This document shows, one piece after another, positions 9,206-17,722 of a stretch of 62,278 bases of DNA; within the stretch, counting starts at the first letter, position 1, and the number at the start of each line of letters is the position of its first letter. Origin of the DNA: an uncultured Acidobacteriota bacterium. GTDB taxonomy: Bacteria > Acidobacteriota > Terriglobia > Bryobacterales > Bryobacteraceae. Where the stretch lies: the NCBI GenBank assembly GCA_902826605.1, contig CADEFM010000010.1, positions 1 to 62,278 on the forward strand, in the 5' to 3' direction. Both the position numbers and the translations under genes were made by a program. The notes beneath the pieces were generated by a model. The model made no database searches, was not told the DNA's origin, and saw only the letters and a list, made by a program, of their open reading frames with translations.

Positions 9206-9559
9206 ATGTCGAAAACGAAGGGCGATAACGAAACGCGAGGAAATGATAGTTCCGCCTACCGCGACTTGTACTCCGGGTTCATCCGCCTTCACGTGCTCCA
9301 TCACGCCTCGGAAGAGCCAGTGTTTGGCCTCGGGATGATCGAAGAGCTCCAACGTCATGGGTATCGCATCAGTCCTGGCAGCCTGTACCCAATGCTTCAC
9401 GGTCTGGAGGAACGCGGCTATCTTCGATCCAAGGCGATCCACGAAGGGCGGTCGCGGCGAAAAGAGTACCGCGCCACAGCTGCCGGCAAGAAGGCTTTAC
9501 GGGCAGCTAGGCAACAAATCCGTGAGCTCTTCCATGAGTTGGTCGAGGAAGCGGACTAA
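9206..9559 (+). CDS. PadR-family transcriptional regulator
   Basis: 117 aa from MSKTKGD. GAAGGA lies about 8 nt upstream and the longer frame starting at 9119 lacks a ribosome site. The winged helix shows the PadR signature: VFGLGMIEELQRHGYRISPGSLYPMLHGLEERGYL (as consecutive segments), then RRKEYRATAAGKKAL. It is followed after 2 bp by the tolC-like gene, so it probably represses the downstream efflux genes, as PadR regulators often do. Confidence 0.85.
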   Translation: MSKTKGDNETRGNDSSAYRDLYSGFIRLHVLHHASEEPVFGLGMIEELQRHGYRISPGSLYPMLHGLEERGYLRSKAIHEGRSRRKEYRATAAGKKALRAARQQIRELFHELVEEAD

Positions 9560-9561
9560 AA

Positions 9562-10920
9562 GTGATTCTCCGATACGCCCTCGCCCCGGCCCTCCTTGTC
9601 CTCACATTCACAGGCGCATCCGAGGCGCAAACCACTCTGAGCCTCGAAGCTGTCGTGAACGCCGCCGAACGGCACCCCTCAGTCGACGTGGCCCGCAGCC
9701 GCTCCGCCGCCGCCGCAGGAGCAATTCGCACGGCCCGAACCGCATTCCTGCCGCAAGTAAACATGATTGCGCAACTCAACCGTGCCACCACGAATAACGT
9801 CTTCGGCATGCTCCTGCCCCAACAGGTGATCGGACCCATTTCGGGACCGCCCGTGCCCGAGAATCGCGCCACTAACGTGTTCGGAACCGCCATCGGAACA
9901 CTCGTAAGCTGGGACGCATTCGACTTCGGCCTGCGGCAGGCAACGGTCGCGATCGAAGAAGCCGCAAAGCGACGTGCTGACGCGGCACTCGATGTGCGCC
10001 GGTTCGAACTGACCACAGCGGCGGCCGACGCATTCCTCACGGTACTTGCCGCCGAACAGCAGGAAAAAGCCGCACGCGCGGGGGTCGAACGCGCCGATGT
10101 TTTCCTTCAGTCCGTATCCTCCCTGGCACGAGCCGGACTGCGGCCAGGCGCGGAAGAAGCGCGGGCACAGGCCGAGCGCGCCGCAAGTGAAGTCCGGTGG
10201 ATTCAGACCAAACAAGCCATCGCGATTGCGCGAGCCGCACTCAGCGAGTACATCACAACTCCTGACCTCCCGCTCGATGCACGACAGCTTCTTACAGCCA
10301 CGCCCAGCGATACGGCAACCGGACAAATCACGCATCCAATGCTCCAGGAACAACAACTGGCCATCGAACAATCGCATGCGCGAGCAAAGGAGATCGGCCT
10401 CTCGACGCTACCTAAGATCACCCTGCAGGGCACCACATACGCCCGAGGAACCGGCGCACACCCGGATTTCACGACCGGAGGACCAGCAGCGGGACTCGCA
10501 CCGACCTTCGTAAATTGGGGGTTGGGGGTTTCCGTCAACTGGAATTTAACCGCGCGCCATACTGCAACCGAAAAGATGCACGTGGAAGAGGCGCAGGAAC
10601 AAGGCGAACGGGCACGCCTCGCAACCATCCAGCGAGAACTCGAAACCGGGCAACGAAGAGCTCTGGCTGCGCTGGCAGGAGCGCGTCAAATCGCAGCTGC
10701 CATGCCTCAGCAGGTAAGCGCGGCACATTCCACAGAGCAGCAGGCGACAGCTCGCTACCGCGCCGGGCTTGGAACAATCAGCGACGTCGCCGAAGCCCAG
10801 CAGCTCCTCACGCGAACGGAAATCGATGATGCGCTTGCGAAGCTCGCCGTGTGGCGAGCCGCTCTGAGCGTCGCCGCAGCGCACGGCGACTTACGCCCAT
10901 TCCTGGACGCAGCGAGGTAA
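9562..10920 (+). CDS. TolC-family outer membrane efflux protein
   Basis: 452 aa with a GTG start, 2 bp after the padR stop. The signal peptide ends near ASEAQT. Two OEP repeats rich in Ala/Gln/Glu helices follow, with typical segments SLEAVVNAAERHPSV and AQQLLTRTEIDDAL. It forms the outer membrane exit duct for the RND pump encoded next, 7 bp downstream. Confidence 0.85.
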   Translation: MILRYALAPALLVLTFTGASEAQTTLSLEAVVNAAERHPSVDVARSRSAAAAGAIRTARTAFLPQVNMIAQLNRATTNNVFGMLLPQQVIGPISGPPVPENRATNVFGTAIGTLVSWDAFDFGLRQATVAIEEAAKRRADAALDVRRFELTTAAADAFLTVLAAEQQEKAARAGVERADVFLQSVSSLARAGLRPGAEEARAQAERAASEVRWIQTKQAIAIARAALSEYITTPDLPLDARQLLTATPSDTATGQITHPMLQEQQLAIEQSHARAKEIGLSTLPKITLQGTTYARGTGAHPDFTTGGPAAGLAPTFVNWGLGVSVNWNLTARHTATEKMHVEEAQEQGERARLATIQRELETGQRRALAALAGARQIAAAMPQQVSAAHSTEQQATARYRAGLGTISDVAEAQQLLTRTEIDDALAKLAVWRAALSVAAAHGDLRPFLDAAR

Positions 10921-10927
10921 ACCATCC

Positions 10928-13900
10928 ATGTGGCTCGTACTCTCTGCGCTACGACGACCCATTACTGTCTTGGTAGGCGTGCTCGCACTCGGACTCGCGG
11001 CCTGGCTCGCGCTGCGCCAAATGCACACCGACCTGTTCCCCGACGTCGGTTCACCAACCATCTACGTCGCCCAACCGTACGGCGGCATGGACCCAAGCCA
11101 AATGGACGGGTTCCTCACGTATTACTACGAGTACCACTTCCTCTACATCACGGGCCTCGAACGCGTCGAATCCAAATCGATTCAAGGCGCTGCCCTCATG
11201 AAGCTCATCTTTCATCCGGGGACGGAGATGAACCAGGCCATGGCGGAAACCGTCGGGTACGTCAACCGCGCACGTGCATTCATGCCACCCGGAGCTGTCC
11301 CTCCGTTCATCACCCGGTTTGACGCGGGAAGCGTGGCCATTGCGCAACTTGTATTCTCCAGCGACAGCCGCACGCCTGCGGAGATGCAGGACTTTGCGAT
11401 CAACCGTGTCCGTCCCTTGTTTGCCACCCTCCCCGGCGTCTCCGCACCACCGCCCTTCGGCGGCAACCAACGAACTATCGTTGTGCGACTCGATCCTGAC
11501 AAGCTCCGCCAGTATCGCGTCTCGCCTGAAGAAGCGATCCGCGCCGTGAATCAGGCATCTGCCGTCTTCCCATCTGGGGTCGTTCGCACCGGTAATCTCG
11601 CCCGTATCGCAAGCACCAACGTCGTCATCGGCGGCAATCTGCGCGAGCTTGCTGACGCTCCAGTTCGGACTGCCACCGGACCAACCGTCTACTTACGGGA
11701 TATCGGCGTTGTGGAAAACGGAACGGATATCATCACTGCCTATGCGCACGTCAACGAAAGACGAACGGTCTATATCCCCGTTACCAAACGAGCTGACGCC
11801 TCCACCATCGACGTTATAAACGCTGTGCGCGGAGCGCTTCCCGCCATGCAAGCGGTTGTCCCGGACGACGTCAGACTAAGCATCGAATTTGACCAAACCA
11901 CGTTTGTCGAACACTCGTTGAAGGGACTGCTCAACGAAGGCATGCTCGGAGCGTTGCTAACGGGACTTATGGTGCTCATGTTCCTCCGCGACTGGCGCGG
12001 CGCAATCATCGTGGTCGCAACCATCCCCCTCGCTCTGCTCGGCGCAGTCTGCGGGTTGTGGCTTACCGGTCAGACCATCAATCTCATGACGCTCGCCGGA
12101 CTCTCTCTCGCGGTCGGTGTACTCGTGGATGAAGCCACAGTAGAGATCGAAAACATTCACGCCCACCTAGCAACGGGCCTGTCGCGTGCCCACAGCGTCG
12201 TCGAGGCGTGCCGCAAGACCGCTATCCCCCGGCTGCTTGCTATGACCTCGATCCTCGCGGTATTCCTCCCCGCGTACTTCATGACGGGCGTCGGCAGACA
12301 GCTCTTCGTTCCACTTGCACTCGCAGTCGGCTTTGCCATGATCGCGTCCTATGTTCTCTCCAGCACCCTCGTACCAATACTCGCCATCTGGATCATGAGA
12401 GGGACACATGGTTCAGAGCAGGCAGCATGGCGTCGCGCGTATCGGCGAATCGTTGGTGAACTGACGAAGGCGCGCTGGGTGGTCGTTGGCTGCTACCTTG
12501 CGGGCATCGCGCTCTTACTTTGGTGGATTACGCCGCGCCTCGGCATCGAGATCTTTCCGCAAGTCGACGCCGGTCAATTTCAGTTGCGCATGCGCGCTCC
12601 AACCGGCACGCGTATCGAGACCACGGAAACCGATACTCTCGCCGTACTCGATCTCATTCGCCGCACTGTCGGACCACAAAACGTCGCCATCACCTCCGCA
12701 TTCATCGGCGTTCACCCCGCGAATTATCCCATAAATCTCATTCATCTCTGGACGAACGGACCACATGAGGCGGTGCTCAAGGTAGCACTCAAACCAGAAG
12801 CGCCACTCCGCGCGGACGCCCTCCTGGAAAAACTCCGCGCCGAGCTCAAACACAACTTCCCTGACCACGAATTCACTTTCGAGGGAAGCGACATCGTGAG
12901 CCAAGTCATGAGCTTCGGATCACCAACTCCCATCGAGGTGGCGATACAAGGACCGTCACTCGATGAAAATAGAATCTACGCTGAGAAAATCGGCCATCAA
13001 CTGGCGAAGATCCCTGAGCTCCGAGACCTCCAACTTGCACAACCATTGAACTACCCGACTCTCGACATCCGCATCGACCGCGACCGCGCCGGACAATTCG
13101 GTCTCACTGCGGCACAAGTAGCTAGATCCGTCATGGTCGCGACATCCAGCAGCCGCTTCGTGGACGCGAACTACTGGCGCGACCCCGTCAGCGGCAATGG
13201 CTTTCAAATACAAGTCGAAATTCCACAGCACCGTATCCAGTCCGCCACAGACCTGAGCGAGCTGCCAGTCATGAGGGATGGTGGCGCACGGCCATTGCTC
13301 GGCGACATTGCAAATTTCCAAAACGGCACTACCATCGGCATGGTCGAACGGTACAACGGACAACGCGTCCTCAGCTACACTGCCAACGTCCACGGCACGC
13401 CACTGGGACAGATGAGCCTCAAACTGCACGACGCCATTGCCCGCGCAGGAGCGCCCCCACGCGGTATCACTGTCGGCATCCGCGGACAAATCCCCGCTCT
13501 TGATGAAACCTTCGTGGGACTCCGCACTGGTCTGGCCCTCTCGATAGTAATGATCTTTCTCTTGCTCGCGGCGAACTTCCAATCCTTCAAGCTCGCACTC
13601 ACGGTGCTCTCCGTAACCCCAGCGGTCCTTGCAGGTGTGGCAATCGCCATCACGACAACGGGCCACACCCTCAACGTTCAGTCGTTCATCGGCGCAATCA
13701 TGGCCGTAGGCATTTCGGTCGCCAACGCAATCCTTCTAGTGAGCTTCGCCGAACGGGCGCGGCTTACGGGCAGCGATGCCCGCCAAGCCGCCACCGAGGG
13801 AGCCGCCGGACGTATCCGGGCGGTGCTGATGACTGCATTTGCCATGATTGCTGGCATGATGCCTCTTGCCATTGGTGCAGTGGAGGCCGGTGAACAAACT

Positions 13901-14062
13901 TCACCCTTAGGCGTCGCTGTCATCGGAGGGCTCTCGGCCGCGACGATCACCACATTGCTTGTGCTGCCGTGCGTTTACGCAATCGTCCAATCGCGCGCCT
14001 CTCGCAAATCCAGTTCGCTCGACCCAGCCGACCCGGCCAGCAGTCACTACAAGGCATCTTAA
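10928..14062 (+). CDS. RND efflux transporter (inner membrane pump)
   Basis: 1044 aa, the usual length of AcrB/CusA-type pumps. It has an N-terminal helix, two large periplasmic loops and twelve predicted helices. The TM4 proton-relay motif reads GVLVDEATVEIEN near residue 400, so the usual Asp-Asp is Asp-Glu. Substrate is not readable; the protein resembles drug/solvent (HAE) and uncharacterised clades more than metal pumps. Gene order is tolC, pump, MFP, with 2-7 bp gaps, which indicates one operon. Confidence 0.88.
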   Translation: MWLVLSALRRPITVLVGVLALGLAAWLALRQMHTDLFPDVGSPTIYVAQPYGGMDPSQMDGFLTYYYEYHFLYITGLERVESKSIQGAALMKLIFHPGTEMNQAMAETVGYVNRARAFMPPGAVPPFITRFDAGSVAIAQLVFSSDSRTPAEMQDFAINRVRPLFATLPGVSAPPPFGGNQRTIVVRLDPDKLRQYRVSPEEAIRAVNQASAVFPSGVVRTGNLARIASTNVVIGGNLRELADAPVRTATGPTVYLRDIGVVENGTDIITAYAHVNERRTVYIPVTKRADASTIDVINAVRGALPAMQAVVPDDVRLSIEFDQTTFVEHSLKGLLNEGMLGALLTGLMVLMFLRDWRGAIIVVATIPLALLGAVCGLWLTGQTINLMTLAGLSLAVGVLVDEATVEIENIHAHLATGLSRAHSVVEACRKTAIPRLLAMTSILAVFLPAYFMTGVGRQLFVPLALAVGFAMIASYVLSSTLVPILAIWIMRGTHGSEQAAWRRAYRRIVGELTKARWVVVGCYLAGIALLLWWITPRLGIEIFPQVDAGQFQLRMRAPTGTRIETTETDTLAVLDLIRRTVGPQNVAITSAFIGVHPANYPINLIHLWTNGPHEAVLKVALKPEAPLRADALLEKLRAELKHNFPDHEFTFEGSDIVSQVMSFGSPTPIEVAIQGPSLDENRIYAEKIGHQLAKIPELRDLQLAQPLNYPTLDIRIDRDRAGQFGLTAAQVARSVMVATSSSRFVDANYWRDPVSGNGFQIQVEIPQHRIQSATDLSELPVMRDGGARPLLGDIANFQNGTTIGMVERYNGQRVLSYTANVHGTPLGQMSLKLHDAIARAGAPPRGITVGIRGQIPALDETFVGLRTGLALSIVMIFLLLAANFQSFKLALTVLSVTPAVLAGVAIAITTTGHTLNVQSFIGAIMAVGISVANAILLVSFAERARLTGSDARQAATEGAAGRIRAVLMTAFAMIAGMMPLAIGAVEAGEQTSPLGVAVIGGLSAATITTLLVLPCVYAIVQSRASRKSSSLDPADPASSHYKAS

Positions 14063-14064
14063 CC

Positions 14065-15135
14065 ATGAACCGCCTGCTCATTACAATGCTCGCGTTAGCC
14101 ACAGCGCTTGACGCACAATCGCTCGACACCGTGAAAGTGGTGGAAGGACCGGCCAGTCGGGTGTCACGACTGCCAGCCGAACTCGAACCGTTCCTGAAGA
14201 CGACAATCCGCGCCCGCGTCAACGGATTCATCGAACGAATGGACGCCGATGTCGGTACACAAGTGCACACGGGGCAAACCCTCGGCAAATTGTCCGCGCC
14301 CGAGCTCGCCGCGCAGATTGCCGCCGCTGAATCCAAGGTGACGGAAATCACGGCCCGGCGTGCAGAAACAGAGGCACGCCTTATCTCCGCACGCAGCACC
14401 CTGGAACGGTTGCGCGAAGCAGCGCGCATCCCAGGTGTGATTGCCGCTAACGAACTGGTAGTCGCCGAAAATGAAGTCAAGGCACTTGAAGCATCAGGAG
14501 CAGCAGTCGACTCTGCCGCGAACGCCGCGAAAACAGCAATTCAACCCCTGCGCGACATGCGATCCTACCTCGACATCACCGCACCCTTCGACGGCATCAT
14601 CACCCAACGATTCGCCCACCCCGGCACCCTGGTTGGTCCAGGAACCACCGACACAGCACTCTACGAAGCAGCACAAGTTTCCCAACTGCGGCTCATCATC
14701 GCCGTACCCGAACCCGCCGTATCCACTGTTATTCGGGGAACTGTCGTGCGATTCCGCGTTCCCGCCCACTCCGACCAGGAGTTCAGGGGGACCGTGGCGA
14801 GGATTCCTCCCGTACTCGACACCAAAACGAGGTCCATGGCCGTCGAAGCCGACGTGAACAACACGAACGGGGCGCTCGCACCCGGAATGTACGCCGAAGT
14901 GAACTGGACGTCACGAACCGCTCGCCGCCCCATGCTCGTACCACCCTCAGCAGTTGCCGTCACCACCGCACGCAGCTTCGTTATCCGCGTCAAATCCGGC
15001 AAGGCAGAATGGGTGGACGTCGTCAAAGGAAATACCGCAGGCGATCTCATTGAAGTCATGGGAGCCCTCGTCGTGGGCGACGAAATCATCCGCCGAGCGT
15101 CAGACGAAATACGACCCGGCAGCATAATCCGCTAG
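14065..15135 (+). CDS. RND periplasmic adaptor (membrane fusion protein)
   Basis: 356 aa from MNRLLITMLALATALDAQ. A signal peptide precedes a biotinyl-lipoyl hairpin (ARVNGFIERMDADVGTQVHTGQTLGKL in segments), a long coiled coil (LAAQIAAAESKVTEITARRAETEARL in segments), the second lipoyl half (YLDITAPFDGIITQRF) and a beta-barrel. It bridges pump and outer membrane duct. It starts 2 bp after the pump stop. The longer in-frame start inside the pump gene is rejected because it hides the signal peptide. Confidence 0.85.
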   Translation: MNRLLITMLALATALDAQSLDTVKVVEGPASRVSRLPAELEPFLKTTIRARVNGFIERMDADVGTQVHTGQTLGKLSAPELAAQIAAAESKVTEITARRAETEARLISARSTLERLREAARIPGVIAANELVVAENEVKALEASGAAVDSAANAAKTAIQPLRDMRSYLDITAPFDGIITQRFAHPGTLVGPGTTDTALYEAAQVSQLRLIIAVPEPAVSTVIRGTVVRFRVPAHSDQEFRGTVARIPPVLDTKTRSMAVEADVNNTNGALAPGMYAEVNWTSRTARRPMLVPPSAVAVTTARSFVIRVKSGKAEWVDVVKGNTAGDLIEVMGALVVGDEIIRRASDEIRPGSIIR

Positions 15136-15172
15136 CTCTGAATGGTAGCGCAACGTCCGAAATGAGTAAGTT

Positions 15173-15201
15173 GGTGTTGTCCTAAAGTTTAGGACAGCAC
15201 C
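15173..15201 (+). terminator. strong hairpin after the efflux operon
   Basis: A near-perfect inverted repeat with 14-nt arms around a single G (arms begin GGTGTT and end AGCACC, core GTCCTAAA/TTTAGGAC, one G-T pair). It lies 37 bp after the MFP stop. It has no T-run, so it may be a terminator of weak type. It may also belong to the insertion boundary, because the repeated tmRNA end begins 12 bp further on. Confidence 0.5.
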
Positions 15202-15213
15202 AGTAAGTTATTG

Positions 15214-15232
15214 GTGGAGGCGGCGGGAGTTG
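15214..15232 (+). repeat. distal copy of tmRNA 3' end (att-like)
   Basis: GTGGAGGCGGCGGGAGTTG is identical to 16543-16561, which forms the acceptor and T-arm end of ssrA. Past base 15232 the similarity stops, so this is a displaced tmRNA end and not a second tmRNA. Confidence 0.8.
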
Positions 15233-15512
15233 TGCTATCTGCCCCTACTCGTTCTACACAACTTATTGATTTTTCGTTTCGCTAAATTCGCACAAAACGC
15301 TCCTCTCGCAAATCCCAGGTACGTAAAAGGTACGTGGAACCTTTGCAGTTATGAGGCAGCACTCGGCAAGGCATTAAGGCCAGCCTGCGGTTTTATCTCC
15401 GTTATTCGCAATGACCTGTGCTAGCCATGCTTGTATTCACGGAAGGCGCGCCAGAACCGTACCACCTGCGCAGCTTGGCCTCGTCGATGCACCAAATGTT
15501 AATGTGAAAGCC

Positions 15513-16331
15513 ATGATTGGGTCCCTAAACGTGACTATGGTCTTCATGTTTGTCGCAGCGGTAGCGAACGCACAAGCGAATCTCTCAGAACTGTTCTCAA
15601 TCGTACGAACTGAGGGATCGACGACCTCAGAAGGATCCAGAAAGCGAATGTTTGAAATTCTGGAACTCTACTCCACTGGTGAGAAGACCCTCGCCTCCGA
15701 GTGGCCAGTGATCGATGGGGCCTTGGGTGACCCCAGCCCGTTTGTGCGGGATCAAGCCTGTGCAGTGCTTGCCACGATTATGGTGCTATCGGCAGCCAGT
15801 CCTATTGAATTGCCGGAAAGTACCAAGCAACTCGTCCTCCAACGCTTCAGCGAGGCGAGTCCCAATCTTAGGGAAAATGCTGTAAGAGTTTTCGCACTAA
15901 TGGCCGGAGGGATACCTGCAGCGGTCGTGCCCCGCCTGCTTCAACTAGCCCGGGCTGATCCTGGATTCAACGTTCGAGGCATAGCGGTCGATGCGTTGGC
16001 GTCGGTGCGCGTTCCTACTCCCGAGATCACGAACTTTTGGGTTCAGAGCTTGAGTAGGGAGCAGGATACATCTCTCCGCGGACAGGTTTTGCACGCCTTC
16101 GGCTTTTACGCTCAAACTGATCCGGAGATCATTCAATTGATCATCAACTCGCTCCGAGACAAAGATCGGTTCGTTCGCCAGGAAGCCATCGCGGCGGTCA
16201 TACGGATTGGCAAACCCGCCTTGGCCGCGCTACCGTTACTACGTGGAATCCGTGACGCTGACGCAGATGAGGGACTGCGTCTCAACGCCGAAGGTGCGAT
16301 TCGAATCATATCTGCCCCACCTGCCAAATAG
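15513..16331 (+). CDS. exported HEAT-repeat protein
   Basis: 272 aa from MIGSLNVTMVFMFVAAVANAQA, a clear signal peptide. The upstream extension to 15411 is not signal-like. The mature protein is a chain of helical pairs with HEAT/PBS-lyase-like spacing: DPSPFVRDQACAVLA, SPNLRENAVRVFALM, DPGFNVRGIAVDAL, DKDRFVRQEAIAAVIRIG, DEGLRLNAEGAIRII. It is probably a protein-binding scaffold in the periplasm. It is the only gene between the two tmRNA-end repeats. Function unknown. Confidence 0.75.
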   Translation: MIGSLNVTMVFMFVAAVANAQANLSELFSIVRTEGSTTSEGSRKRMFEILELYSTGEKTLASEWPVIDGALGDPSPFVRDQACAVLATIMVLSAASPIELPESTKQLVLQRFSEASPNLRENAVRVFALMAGGIPAAVVPRLLQLARADPGFNVRGIAVDALASVRVPTPEITNFWVQSLSREQDTSLRGQVLHAFGFYAQTDPEIIQLIINSLRDKDRFVRQEAIAAVIRIGKPALAALPLLRGIRDADADEGLRLNAEGAIRIISAPPAK

Positions 16332-16542
16332 TACGGCTTGTCGCAGAAGACGTGGCTCTGAAAACTGTTGGGCATCAATCACTCAGACCTAGTTGCGTAG
16401 TGTAGACTTTCCTGTGATCACAAGGACGAAACGCGCTAGTCATTGCAGCGTGGAAGCGAGAAGCGGTCCCGAAGTCAATTTGCGGGAATCCTCGGACTGC
16501 AGTGTGTTCTCCATAAAATACTGACACCAAATAACATAAAAA

Positions 16543-16561
16543 GTGGAGGCGGCGGGAGTTG
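16543..16561 (+). repeat. proximal copy of tmRNA 3' end (att-like)
   Basis: The 19 bp are identical to 15214-15232, in the same orientation, and overlap the 3' end of ssrA. The shared block stops inside the T-loop, one of the known crossover sublocations for integrases at tRNA and tmRNA genes. Confidence 0.8.
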
Positions 16562-16894
16562 AACCCGCGTCCGAGAAAGTCAATCGCAGAAAGACTACGT
16601 GCGTTTCCGGTTCTTTATTTTTCGTCCACCTCATGCGGAGCCCGGCAAGAGAGAGGCGGCTTAGCCTGATTGATCTCGGCTTTCAGCTCCAGACGGAAGC
16701 TTTACACCTATCCTGCAAAATGACGCTCTTAGAACCGGTGCAGGCCCACGGCCCCAGAGCGGCTGCTTAATTAATTAAGCAGCGTATGCAAACTGCTGAT
16801 TGGCAGTTGTTGTTTTCCGATCGTTTAACGGGAGCTCGGAACCCGGCACGACTTCCCACGACGGATGCAATCCCGTCGAATCCGTTGCGCCCCC
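16544..16894 (-). ncRNA. ssrA: tmRNA (ssrA)
   Basis: On the minus strand the 5' end reads GGGGGCGCAACGGATTCGAC and the 3' end GGTTCAACTCCCGCCGCCTCC-A, which pair as a 7-bp acceptor with one G-U. CCA is not encoded. The mRNA-like part (16825 down to 16775) encodes a tag ending NDRKTTTANQQFAYAA followed by TAA. The stop lies in the 22-nt palindrome that forms the usual hairpin after the tag. tmRNA with SmpB rescues stalled ribosomes and marks the product for proteolysis. It is divergent from clpS. Confidence 0.95.
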
Positions 16895-16937
16895 TTTCTC
16901 ATCTATTCTACCATTTGATGGTCACGCTCCTTTGACG

Positions 16938-17270
16938 ATGCCCGCCCCTGCTACGATTCACGAATCCGGAACTGACCAGGGGGAAGCGCGCTCGCCGTTG
17001 TTCCATGTGGTCCTTTTAGACGATGACGATCACACCTACGACTACGTGGTGGAGATGCTGAGCAAGTTATTTTTCATGACGCCGGAGTCCGCGTTCCAAC
17101 ACGCCGTGGAGGTGGACACGCGAGGCCGTACCATCGTGATCACCTGCGAGCGGCCGGAGGCGGAGTTCGCGCGCGATCAAATTCATGGATATGGCCGCGA
17201 TCCGCGGATGCCGCGTTCGAAGGGATCCATGAGCGCGATTCTGGAACAGGTTTACGCAGGGCCGGGGTAA
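16938..17270 (+). CDS. clpS: ClpS adaptor of the ClpAP protease
   Basis: 110 aa from MPAPATIHESG. The conserved core is FHVVLLDDDDHTYDYVVEML (24-43), with the Asp cluster that binds N-degrons, then VDTRGRTIVITCERPEAEFARDQIH (in segments). ClpS delivers N-end rule substrates to ClpAP and blocks SsrA-tag recognition by ClpA. It starts 43 bp from the 5' end of tmRNA on the opposite strand, so the two quality-control genes share a promoter region. Confidence 0.88.
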   Translation: MPAPATIHESGTDQGEARSPLFHVVLLDDDDHTYDYVVEMLSKLFFMTPESAFQHAVEVDTRGRTIVITCERPEAEFARDQIHGYGRDPRMPRSKGSMSAILEQVYAGPG

Positions 17271-17298
17271 TGGGCCCACGTCTAGAATTGGAATCCGG

Positions 17299-17718
17299 CT
17301 AGTGGTTTACTCTTCTCGCTTCCGCGACCGCATATATAATCCTTCCCAGCGTTGAACACCGGGAAATCTTGCATTCCCACACGCGGATTACCTTCCATCC
17401 TTTTCGCCGAAGCTTTCTCGAAACGTGCCGATCTCTTCGGCGGTTTTTCTCGATCTTGCTTTTCCAGAACGCTCTATTGCTCCGAGGAAGGTACTTACAT
17501 CTGGTGCAACCATGCCAAAAGCAACCGTCGACGAATACGGCTACCTTGAGCCCGGGCCAAGCGAAATCCGGTCTGCCGTCCACACGCCAATGCTTTCTAT
17601 ACCCGAATATGCCTGCCGACCATATCAAACGTCCCAGTGCGACTTCCGTTGTTCGGTTGGCTCTGGAACGGACAGAGGCCATGATTTTGGAACGGACTTC
17701 TTTGGATACGTGATCCAT
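17299..17718 (-). CDS. vsr: Vsr-type very short patch repair endonuclease
   Basis: 139 aa, full length for Vsr. Residues match E. coli Vsr numbering well: catalytic D51 in GRPDFAWPG, then VFVDGCFWHGC with F67 and W68 (base intercalation) and H69. The N-terminal KIMASVRSRANRTTE corresponds to the MAAIRSKxTKPE motif. It nicks at T:G mismatches that arise when methylcytosine deaminates. It is third in a minus-strand unit after the C5 methyltransferase and nuclease and starts 4 bp after the nuclease stop. Confidence 0.9.
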   Translation of the reverse strand: MDHVSKEVRSKIMASVRSRANRTTEVALGRLIWSAGIFGYRKHWRVDGRPDFAWPGLKVAVFVDGCFWHGCTRCKYLPRSNRAFWKSKIEKNRRRDRHVSRKLRRKGWKVIRVWECKISRCSTLGRIIYAVAEARRVNH

Positions 17719-17722
17719 GAGC

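Larger units (their letters stand above)
15136..15512. other. gene-free stretch holding hairpin and distal att-like repeat
   Basis: This 377-bp stretch contains the hairpin at 15173-15201 and the copy of the tmRNA 3' end at 15214-15232. Small frames in it show no protein character. From about 15235 the sequence turns AT-richer than its neighbours, as expected just inside an acquired segment. Confidence 0.4.
15214..16561. mobile_element. 1.3-kb insertion at the tmRNA 3' end
   Basis: The segment lies between two direct 19-bp copies of the ssrA 3' end, and the inner copy keeps ssrA intact. This is the layout left by tyrosine-recombinase integration at tmRNA, where the crossover falls in the T-loop. 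It contains one secreted HEAT-repeat gene and no integrase. It could be a passenger that moves in trans or the worn remnant of a larger island. Confidence 0.6.

Noticed and set aside
15214..16561. Idea that the repeats mark a CRISPR array or second tmRNA
   Set aside because: There are only two copies, 1.3 kb apart, and the distal copy lacks the remaining tmRNA sequence.
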